A stretch of 18,063 bases of DNA from an uncultured Megasphaera sp. GTDB taxonomy: Bacteria > Bacillota > Negativicutes > Veillonellales > Megasphaeraceae. This document shows positions 12,337 to 18,063 of the stretch, one piece after another. The stretch covers positions 1 to 18,063 of the forward strand of contig CAKPYN010000028.1 of NCBI GenBank assembly GCA_934202965.1. The letters are read 5' to 3'. Below the pieces are notes generated by a model. The model was given only the letters and a program-made list of their open reading frames with translations. It searched no databases and was not told where the DNA came from. Numbering within the stretch: the stretch's first letter is position 1; each line of letters begins with the position of its first letter. The position numbers and the translations under genes are program-made.

Positions 12337-13722
12337 ATGGAGTATCGCATGGAAAGAGATTCGATGGGCGAAATACGCGTGCCGGCAGATAAACTTTGGG
12401 GTGCGCAGACGCAGCGTAGTTTTGAAAATTTTCAAATCGGCACAGAAAAAATACCGTATGCCATGGTCACGGTCTTTGCCTATTTAAAAAAAGCGGCAGC
12501 GTTGGTCAATAAAAACTTAGGTGTTGTCGATGCCGATCGGGCTGATGCTATTGTCCGGGCATGTGATGATATATTGGCAGGAAAATTAGACGGCAATTTC
12601 CCCTTGGCCGTTTGGATGACCGGCAGCGGCACGCAGTTTAATATGAATGTCAATGAAGTCGTTGCTCATCGGGCAATGCAAATTTTACAAGCCCAAGGGA
12701 AAGACATGATCGTTCATCCCAATGACCATGTCAACCACTCACAAAGTTCCAACGATACCTTCCCGACGGGCCTGCATATGGCGGGTGTACTGCTTATTGA
12801 GCAACAATTATTCCCGGCGATGGAAGCCCTCTATGCGGCGTTAGATGAAAAAGCGAAGGCCTATGCGTCGATTGTCAAAATCGGCCGTACCCATTTGCAA
12901 GACGCTACGCCCCTTACACTGGGGCAGGAACTCAGCGGCTGGGCACGAATGATTGCCCGCAACAAAGAAATGCTGGAAAAGGGGATTGATTTTCTCCGTG
13001 ATTTGGCGATGGGCGGCACGGCAGTCGGCACCGGCATTAACTGTCCGCCCGGCTATGATGTTAAATTTGCCGAAACAGTCAGCCGTCTGACGGGAGAAAC
13101 ATTCCGTACAGCTCCCAATAAATTCCAGTCCCTGACGAGTAAAGACGAACTAACCGTTGTTCATGGCATGCTGAAAGCATTGGCTTGCGATTTGATGAAA
13201 ATTGCCAATGATGTACGCTGGCTGGCGTCGGGACCGCGCTGCGGCATCGGCGAAATTACAATTCCGGAAAATGAACCGGGCAGTTCCATTATGCCTTCGA
13301 AAGTCAATCCGACCCAGTGCGAAGCCGTAACGATGGTAGCCGTCCAAGTCATGGGCAATGATGCAACCATGGGGATTGCAGCCAGTCAGGGGAATTTTGA
13401 ACTGAACGTATTTATGCCGGTCATGGCGTATAACCTCGTCCAGTCCATTCGCCTGCTCAGCGATGTCATGAATTCATTCCGCAAGCATTGCGTCGTCGGC
13501 ATCCAGCCAAATTTGGCTCGCATTGATCACAACCTGCATCAATCCTTGATTTTGGTTACCGGCTTAGTGCCCCTCGTCGGCTATGACAAAGCCTGCATGA
13601 TTGCCAAGAAAGCCGCCAAAGAAGGGCTGACACTAAAAGAATCGGCATTAGCTACGGGATTGGTAACGGAAGAACAATTTGATGCGGCCATGGATCCGGC
13701 AAAGCTGGCAGGGATTCAGTAA
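12337..13722 (+). CDS. fumC: Class II fumarate hydratase FumC (461 aa)
   Basis: FumC interconverts fumarate and malate without an iron-sulfur cluster. ATG 12337 follows GAGGAG. Hallmarks of the fumarase/aspartase superfamily are WGAQTQRSFENF (near 24-35), SGTQFNMNVNEV, HPNDHVNHSQSSNDTFPT, GRTHLQDATPLTLGQE with catalytic His186, and the signature loop GSSIMPSKVNP from Gly315 with the catalytic Ser. Length (461) is typical for fumarase. Aspartase is possible in principle, but SSNDTFPT with HLQDATPLTLGQE fits fumarase better. No clear promoter lies in the short gap after the purine terminator, so read-through may supply expression. Confidence 0.95.
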   Translation: MEYRMERDSMGEIRVPADKLWGAQTQRSFENFQIGTEKIPYAMVTVFAYLKKAAALVNKNLGVVDADRADAIVRACDDILAGKLDGNFPLAVWMTGSGTQFNMNVNEVVAHRAMQILQAQGKDMIVHPNDHVNHSQSSNDTFPTGLHMAGVLLIEQQLFPAMEALYAALDEKAKAYASIVKIGRTHLQDATPLTLGQELSGWARMIARNKEMLEKGIDFLRDLAMGGTAVGTGINCPPGYDVKFAETVSRLTGETFRTAPNKFQSLTSKDELTVVHGMLKALACDLMKIANDVRWLASGPRCGIGEITIPENEPGSSIMPSKVNPTQCEAVTMVAVQVMGNDATMGIAASQGNFELNVFMPVMAYNLVQSIRLLSDVMNSFRKHCVVGIQPNLARIDHNLHQSLILVTGLVPLVGYDKACMIAKKAAKEGLTLKESALATGLVTEEQFDAAMDPAKLAGIQ

Positions 13723-13755
13723 GTGTATTGCCGATCAAGATGAAGGAAACAATCC

Positions 13756-13784
13756 TTGCTCTTTTAGACTATTTATGCTATGAT
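13756..13784 (+). promoter_or_regulatory. Promoter of glyQS
   Basis: TTGCTC 13756-13761, a 17-bp spacer and TATGAT 13779-13784. The start is near 13791, directly before the T-box leader. Confidence 0.7.
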
Positions 13785-13790
13785 AAGGAA

Positions 13791-14013
13791 CATGAAGTAT
13801 GGCGATGCAGGAGAGGAGTAAGCATAGTTCCAGCGAGACAGGAAGGGTGAAAGCCTGTCAAATATGCTGAAGGCGCTCTGAAGGCCACAGCCGGAAGTCT
13901 GGTTAGATGTGTATGGCTGAGTAATGAAGCGGGTCTTTTGGACCAACCAGGGTGGAACCGCGGGTACGTATACTCGTCCCTGTAACATTATGATGATGTT
14001 ACAGGGACTTTTT
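13791..14013 (+). promoter_or_regulatory. Glycine T-box riboswitch upstream of glyQS
   Basis: T-box leaders bind uncharged tRNA and let transcription proceed when it is scarce. The T-box core AGGGTGGAACCGCG is at 13949-13962. Stem I includes GCATA (13824-13828) pairing with TATGC (13863-13867). The specifier loop strand TGAAGGCGC carries the Gly codon GGC at 13872-13874. The terminator is GTCCCTGTAACAT (13976-13988) pairing with ATGTTACAGGGAC (13996-14008), followed by T5. Thus uncharged tRNA-Gly should induce glyQS. Confidence 0.93.
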
Positions 14014-14036
14014 GTATTACTAGGAGGGAAAGACAG

Positions 14037-14915
14037 ATGAACTTTCAAGACATGATATTTGCATTGAAGAATTTTTGGTCCTCCCAAGGCTGCATCATTT
14101 ATGAACCATATGATGTAGAAAAAGGGGCAGGTACAATGAATCCGGCGACGTTTTTACGTACGCTGGGACCGGAACCATGGCATGTAGCCTATGTAGAACC
14201 ATCACGCCGTCCGGCTGACGGCCGTTATGGCGACAATCCAAACCGGTTGTATCAGCACCATCAATTCCAGGTTATTTGCAAACCATCTCCCGATAATATT
14301 CAGGAATTATATTTAAAGAGCTTGGAAACATTGGGCATTAATCCGAAAGAACATGATATTCGTTTTGTCGAAGACAACTGGGAATCCCCGACATTAGGTG
14401 CTTGGGGCCTGGGCTGGGAAGTCTGGCTGGATGGCATGGAAGTTACGCAGTTTACGTATTTCCAGCAAGTCGGCGGGATTGATGTCGCACCGGTTTCTTC
14501 CGAAATTACATATGGCATGGAACGATTGGCTATGTATATCCAAGGCGTAGAAAATGTATACGACTTGAAATGGACAGACGATGTAACATACGGCGATATT
14601 TTCCATCAAAACGAAGTAGAACAGTCTACGTATGCTTTTGAATTGAGCAATGCCGATTTGCTGTTCCATTTATTTGATGAATACGAAAAAGAAGCGATGC
14701 GTGTCATCAAAGCGGGCTTTGTATTACCGGCCTATGACTATGTATTAAAATGTTCTCACACATTTAACCTGCTCGATGCCCGCGGTGCAATCAGCGTCAG
14801 TGAACGAGCTGCCTTTATCGGCCGTGTTCGGAATATGGCTCGGGCCTGCGCCAAAGCCTATTTGGAACAACGTGAAAAATTGGGATTCCCTATGTTGAAA
14901 AAGGAGGAAAACTAA
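14037..14915 (+). CDS. glyQ: Glycyl-tRNA synthetase alpha subunit GlyQ (292 aa)
   Basis: GlyQ is the catalytic subunit of the bacterial alpha2beta2 glycyl-tRNA synthetase. ATG 14037 has AGGAGGGA about 7 nt upstream and begins MNFQDMIFALKNFWSSQGC. Family motifs seen are PYDVEKGAGTMNPATFLR, AYVEPSRRPADGRYG and NPNRLYQHHQFQVI, with FVEDNWESPTLGAWGLGWEVW further on. These class II core segments bind Gly-AMP. Length is typical (about 290). glyS begins on the base after its stop codon, and both depend on the T-box leader. Confidence 0.97.
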   Translation: MNFQDMIFALKNFWSSQGCIIYEPYDVEKGAGTMNPATFLRTLGPEPWHVAYVEPSRRPADGRYGDNPNRLYQHHQFQVICKPSPDNIQELYLKSLETLGINPKEHDIRFVEDNWESPTLGAWGLGWEVWLDGMEVTQFTYFQQVGGIDVAPVSSEITYGMERLAMYIQGVENVYDLKWTDDVTYGDIFHQNEVEQSTYAFELSNADLLFHLFDEYEKEAMRVIKAGFVLPAYDYVLKCSHTFNLLDARGAISVSERAAFIGRVRNMARACAKAYLEQREKLGFPMLKKEEN

Positions 14916-16964
14916 ATGAGCAAAGATTTGTTGCTTGAAATTGGTACAGAAGAAATCCCGGCTCATTATATGCCGAGTATCCTCAATCAAGTAAAAGACT
15001 TAGCCGCAAAAACCTTCGGCGAAGCCAATATTGCCTATGAATCGATTCGTACCATCGGCACACCGCGCCGCGTAGCCTTACTGATGAAAGGCGTAGCGGA
15101 AAAGCAAGCCGATGTATCTGCTAAACATAAAGGACCTTCTGTCAAAATCGCATTTGATGCCGATGGCAATCCGACAAAAGCTGCCATGGGATTTGCTCGC
15201 GGCCAAAAAATTGATGTCAAAGACTTAGTAGTCGAAGACGGCTATGTCTATGCCAATGTGACAAGCATCGGCGCGCCGACAGCAGGGTTACTGCCGGACA
15301 TGCTCAAAGGTATCATTACAGGTCTCAACTTCCCGAAGAGCATGCATTGGGGCGCATTGGATTTCCATTTTGTACGCCCGATTCGCTGGATTGTGGCTTT
15401 ATTTGATACGGCAGTCATTCCCTTTGACATTGCCGGCGTCACTTCAGGAAATGTCAGCCGCGGTCATCGCTTCTTGGGAACTGGTGATTTCACGATTCCA
15501 AGCCCTTCAGCCTATGAAACGGTAACAAAAGAACACTTCCTCATTGTCGATCCGGAAGTCCGCAAACAGATGATTCTCGAAGGACTGCAAAAACTAGCCG
15601 ATGAAAAAGGCGGCACGATCATCATGGATGACAACTTGCTGGAAGAAGTCGTATATCTCGTAGAATATCCGACAGCCCTTTGCGGTGAATTTGATAAAGA
15701 GTACTTACAGCTTCCGGAAGCGGCTATCATTACACCGATGAAAGACCATCAGCGGTATTTCCCGATGCGTGACAAATACGGCAAATTGATGAATTTATTC
15801 CTGACAGTCCGCAACGGCGATGATTACCATCTGGAAACGGTACAACACGGCAATGAACGCGTATTGCGTGCCCGTCTTGACGATGCGAAATTCTTCTTTG
15901 AAGAAGATAAAAAGCATAAACTCGTTGACTATACGGAAAAATTGAAAAAAATCGTCTTCCAAGATGGGTTGGGAACGCTCTTTGACAAGGCCCAGCGGTT
16001 GGAACAAATTACGGTATTCCTCAATCAGAAATTGGATCTCGGCCTTTCGGATGATGCGCTCAAACGGGCGTCGCTCCTTGCCAAAGCAGACCTTGCAACG
16101 CAGATGGTTATGGAATTTACGGAACTGCAGGGCGTCATGGGTAAGGAATATGCTTTGATTGACGGTGAAGACAGCGATGTAGCCGAAGCCATTAATGAAC
16201 AGTATCAGCCGCGTTTTGCCGGTGACGTACTGCCGCAGACGACGATGGGCAAGGTACTCGGCATTGCTGATAAATTTGATACTATTACAGGTATGTTCAG
16301 CCAGGGATTCGTCCCGACAGGCTCTCAAGACCCGTTTGCATTGCGCCGTCAGACCATCGGGATTCTCAACATTCTGATGGATGCAGGCTGGAACTTGAAC
16401 TGCCATGAAGTATTTGCCTTTATTTTGCAGCTGCTCCATGTCGATACAGATAAACAAGCTGCCGTCATGGCTCAGTTGGATGAGTATTTCAAACTCCGCT
16501 TGAAAAATATCTTCCAAGACAAACAGATGGATTATCATATTATTGACTGCGTTTTGAATACGGATACGCTGAATGCGTCAGAAGCAGCTAAACGGGCGCA
16601 GGCATTGATTGATGCTAATATCATGGGCAAAACAGAATTGCTGCAGGCCTTTACGCGTGTCAGCAATATGATCAAAGATGCCGAAGATACGACCGTAGAT
16701 ACATCCTTATTTGAAACGGAAGAAGAAAAAGCCTTGTACAGTGCCTGCCAGGCCATGGCAGCAAATTTGCCGGACAAATATGCTGTTTATGATTATGATG
16801 GTGTCGCTGCGGTATTATCTGAAGGTATTGCCGTCATTAATGATTTCTTAGACCATGTATTGGTTATGCATGAAAATCCGGCTGTCAAAGAAAATCGGAT
16901 TCATTTGCTGACATTGACGTTTAGCCTGATTAGTCCTCTTGGCGATATTAAAAAATTATCCTAA
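14916..16964 (+). CDS. glyS: Glycyl-tRNA synthetase beta subunit GlyS (682 aa)
   Basis: GlyS supplies tRNA recognition to the tetrameric synthetase. ATG 14916 directly follows the glyQ TAA, with AAAGGAGG inside the end of glyQ, so the two subunits are coupled in translation. It starts KDLLLEIGTEEIPAHYMP, the conserved beta-subunit N-terminus. It also has RTIGTPRRVALL, NFPKSMHWG, AAIITPMKDHQRYFP and an HD-like region (ELQGVMGKEYAL). The C-terminal helical part (about 560-682) has the DALR-type anticodon-binding pattern, ending in FLDHVLVMHENPAVKENRIH. Length is within the usual 680-700. Confidence 0.97.
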   Translation: MSKDLLLEIGTEEIPAHYMPSILNQVKDLAAKTFGEANIAYESIRTIGTPRRVALLMKGVAEKQADVSAKHKGPSVKIAFDADGNPTKAAMGFARGQKIDVKDLVVEDGYVYANVTSIGAPTAGLLPDMLKGIITGLNFPKSMHWGALDFHFVRPIRWIVALFDTAVIPFDIAGVTSGNVSRGHRFLGTGDFTIPSPSAYETVTKEHFLIVDPEVRKQMILEGLQKLADEKGGTIIMDDNLLEEVVYLVEYPTALCGEFDKEYLQLPEAAIITPMKDHQRYFPMRDKYGKLMNLFLTVRNGDDYHLETVQHGNERVLRARLDDAKFFFEEDKKHKLVDYTEKLKKIVFQDGLGTLFDKAQRLEQITVFLNQKLDLGLSDDALKRASLLAKADLATQMVMEFTELQGVMGKEYALIDGEDSDVAEAINEQYQPRFAGDVLPQTTMGKVLGIADKFDTITGMFSQGFVPTGSQDPFALRRQTIGILNILMDAGWNLNCHEVFAFILQLLHVDTDKQAAVMAQLDEYFKLRLKNIFQDKQMDYHIIDCVLNTDTLNASEAAKRAQALIDANIMGKTELLQAFTRVSNMIKDAEDTTVDTSLFETEEEKALYSACQAMAANLPDKYAVYDYDGVAAVLSEGIAVINDFLDHVLVMHENPAVKENRIHLLTLTFSLISPLGDIKKLS

Positions 16965-17014
16965 GGCAATTGTTACAGCTTTGACACAGTTTGTCTAAAA
17001 GCAGGATGGCATTC

Positions 17015-17044
17015 TTGTCATTTAAAAAATGAATATGGTATAAT
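17015..17044 (+). promoter_or_regulatory. Promoter of the secreted-protein gene
   Basis: TTGTCA 17015-17020, an 18-bp spacer and TATAAT 17039-17044, with TG at 17036-17037 making an extended -10. The start is near 17051. Confidence 0.8.
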
Positions 17045-17048
17045 ACAT

Positions 17049-17079
17049 AGCAGATATGGCGTATCATCCCATATCTGCT
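17049..17079 (+). promoter_or_regulatory. Perfect 11-bp hairpin at the 5' end of the transcript
   Basis: AGCAGATATGG (17049-17059) pairs with CCATATCTGCT (17069-17079) around a 9-nt loop. It begins at about the predicted transcription start and has no T-tract after it. It is therefore better explained as a 5' mRNA-stabilising stem or an operator palindrome than as a terminator. Confidence 0.6.
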
Positions 17080-17172
17080 ATCTTGCATATGCGGCATGCG
17101 TTGCCGTACGTACTTTTCCAAACTGGGAAAGGCTTCATCCTGTGAAGAAGCGATATAAAAGGAGTGAGCCTC

Positions 17173-17736
17173 ATGAATATGAAAAAAATAGCACTGGTAT
17201 TAGCGGGAGCAGCATGTATTGCCGGTTCTACGGCGATGGCTGCGGATACGATGATGATTAAAAGTTCCAATAAAGATAATGTAGAAGAAGTGATGGTCTA
17301 CAAATCGAATGAAAAAGGGTATTATCAATACTATAACAGTACCTATGGATATGTCGTCGATATTCCGAAAGAAGCCGTTCAGGCAGATGCGACGATTGAT
17401 GGCGATGGCTGCTATTTCCAAGATCCGAAAGATAAAGCTGTATTTAGAACCGAAGCGGCTAAAAACCCCATGGGATTCTCTGTGGATGAATGGCGCAGCA
17501 TGTATATTGGCATGAACGGTTCGCCGGAATTGACAACGGATATTCGCACAAAAACAAGTTATGCTATCGGTTGGACAGCGGGTAAAAAATCCTATTATCG
17601 TGAACTCTATGTCAATGATAAGGACCAGACCTATACGTCCTTTACGGTTGAATATCCGACAGATAAAAAAGATAAATATGAAAAAATTATCGCCCATATG
17701 GCACGTAGTTTTGTACCCAGCGGCGTAAAAATGTAA
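17173..17736 (+). CDS. Secreted protein of unknown function (187 aa)
   Basis: Start at ATG 17173, since AAAAGGAG (17157-17164) gives about 8 nt. The GTG at 17164 is too close. A signal peptide covers residues 1-23 (MNMKKIALVLAGAACIAGST, then AMA), with signal peptidase I cleavage likely after AMA. The mature part (about 164 aa) is Lys/Asp/Tyr rich: a strand-rich segment with YYQYYNSTYGYVVDIPKEA, a central GDGCYFQDPKDKAVFR with the only mature Cys, and a C-terminal domain (YRELYVNDKDQTYTSFTVEY). It resembles small periplasmic or surface proteins common in Negativicutes. I do not know the function. It forms a single-gene unit with its own promoter and downstream hairpin. Confidence 0.8.
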   Translation: MNMKKIALVLAGAACIAGSTAMAADTMMIKSSNKDNVEEVMVYKSNEKGYYQYYNSTYGYVVDIPKEAVQADATIDGDGCYFQDPKDKAVFRTEAAKNPMGFSVDEWRSMYIGMNGSPELTTDIRTKTSYAIGWTAGKKSYYRELYVNDKDQTYTSFTVEYPTDKKDKYEKIIAHMARSFVPSGVKM

Positions 17737-17754
17737 TCGTATATGTAATACGGT

Positions 17755-17807
17755 AAGAGGCTGTACCAAAATGAAAATTCTTTCAATCCATTTTGGTACA
17801 GCCTCTT
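17755..17807. terminator. Long perfect 19-bp stem-loop after the secreted-protein gene
   Basis: AAGAGGCTGTACCAAAATG (17755-17773) pairs perfectly with CATTTTGGTACAGCCTCTT (17789-17807) around a 15-nt loop. The T-tract is short (CTCTTTGG). It may terminate the upstream gene. The length and perfection also fit a dispersed palindromic repeat or paired transposon ends. Confidence 0.65.
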
Positions 17808-17841
17808 TGGTCATTTTCTTTAAACTGCAGTCAACTACTCA

Positions 17842-17870
17842 CCACCTAACACCTACGGTGTTTGAGGTGG
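17842..17870. repeat. Bulged subterminal palindrome of the IS end
   Basis: Two paired blocks, CCACCT/AGGTGG and AACACC/GGTGTT, surround a TAC loop, with an unpaired tg at 17863-17864. Y1 (HUH) transposases of the IS200/IS605 family recognise bulged hairpins like this near element ends. Confidence 0.65.
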
Positions 17871-17968
17871 GAGCTTGCAAGTCGGAGTTACATAGGTATT
17901 AGCGATATTATCTTCCTAATTCCGCCTACATCATCGGGCAGTTGACAATGCCCGTTTTGCCAAGGAGT

Positions 17969-18061
17969 TTACTCCGAGGCAGTTGTTATTCTTTCGTATC
18001 GAGGATGGTTGTCTCCAGAAATCCACATTGTACCAAGAAGCTGAATATTCATAGCTCCGAT
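17969..18061 (-). CDS. tnpB: Probable 3' end of tnpB (partial, 30 codons)
   Basis: On the minus strand the frame from 18061 to the stop at 17969-17971 reads IGAMNIQLLGTMWISGDNHP and ten further residues ending TTASE. TnpB (IS605 OrfB) proteins end with a short variable tail after the zinc finger, and a segment like this just before the right-end hairpin fits. The zinc finger and RuvC motifs would lie outside the window, so identification rests on position. A second open minus-strand frame exists over the same bases, so the frame choice is uncertain. Confidence 0.35.
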   Translation of the reverse strand: MGAMNIQLLGTMWISGDNHPRYERITTASE

Positions 18062-18063
18062 AC

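Larger units (their letters stand above)
17831..18063 (-). mobile_element. Right end of an IS200/IS605-type element (partial)
   Basis: Read on the minus strand, the window ends with a short protein-like frame (stop at 17969-17971), then about 100 nt of structured noncoding DNA. Next comes the hairpin CCACCT-AACACC-TAC-GGTGTT-tg-AGGTGG (17842-17870 on plus) with a 2-nt bulge, and the tail GTGAGTAGTTGAC. A bulged subterminal hairpin with a GTAGTT-type end after tnpB is the pattern of IS200/IS605 right ends (family knowledge, not searched). The boundary near 17831 is approximate. The element continues beyond the window. Confidence 0.6.

Noticed and set aside
15795..16538. Minus-strand 247-aa ORF
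   Set aside because: Antisense to glyS, whose family motifs are continuous through the region.
17200..17814. Minus-strand 204-aa ORF opposite the secreted-protein gene
   Set aside because: The plus strand has a promoter, ribosome binding site and signal peptide. The minus frame is Ile/Arg-rich in the way of a shadow.
1..18063. tRNA, rRNA or tmRNA genes
   Set aside because: No TTCGA/TTCAA loop with matching acceptor stems and no rRNA-like stretch was seen. The only tRNA-related element is the T-box leader. CCTCCTT at 6285-6291 resembles the 16S 3' end but has no rRNA around it.

Overview
The window reads as bacterial chromosome from the Firmicutes, most likely the Negativicutes (a Megasphaera- or Veillonella-like anaerobe). 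The reasons are sigma-A promoters with TTGACA/TATAAT boxes, strong AAGGAGG ribosome binding sites, a T-box leader ahead of glyQ-glyS, B. subtilis-type PurF and the gene content. The genus is a guess from overall feel. No 16S rRNA or tRNA gene is present to settle it.

Region 1 (about 1-6375) is accessory DNA that looks like part of a prophage or related element. Positions 1-3752 hold the 3' end of a larger gene with an Ala-rich 18-bp tandem repeat, then eight small plus-strand genes. These include two genes overlapping by 155 bp in different frames, a Cys-containing membrane-anchored coiled-coil protein, a small Cys-rich protein, a 59-aa membrane protein and a 150-aa phage-type protein. Positions 3783-6243 hold a second set of very small genes in two transcription units. 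Each unit starts from an identical 59-bp module with a perfect consensus promoter. One gene is an HTH protein, one is broken by a frameshift, and one micro-ORF looks degraded. No integrase, terminase, capsid or replication gene is visible, so the element is incomplete here.

Region 2 (about 6244-6727) is the junction with the core chromosome. It has a possible short RNA with an anti-Shine-Dalgarno 5' end, a strong bidirectional hairpin, a short TGACCAC direct repeat, and the promoter and leader of the purine operon. The leader encodes a 21-aa peptide followed at once by a terminator.

Region 3 (6752-12319) is a tight purine operon, purE-purF-purM-purN-purH-purD. Genes overlap (purF/purM, purM/purN) or are separated by short gaps. 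The purH gene encodes only the IMP cyclohydrolase domain, so the AICAR formyltransferase step must come from elsewhere. purC, purK, purB and purS/L/Q are also not in the window.

Region 4 (12337-16964) holds fumC, then a glycine T-box leader (specifier GGC, 13872-13874) controlling glyQ-glyS, the two subunits of the tetrameric glycyl-tRNA synthetase.

Region 5 (17015-18063) holds a secreted protein of unknown function with its own promoter and a long hairpin after it. The right end of an IS200/IS605-type element follows on the minus strand. Its terminal hairpin and probably the last codons of tnpB are in view, while the rest lies beyond the window.
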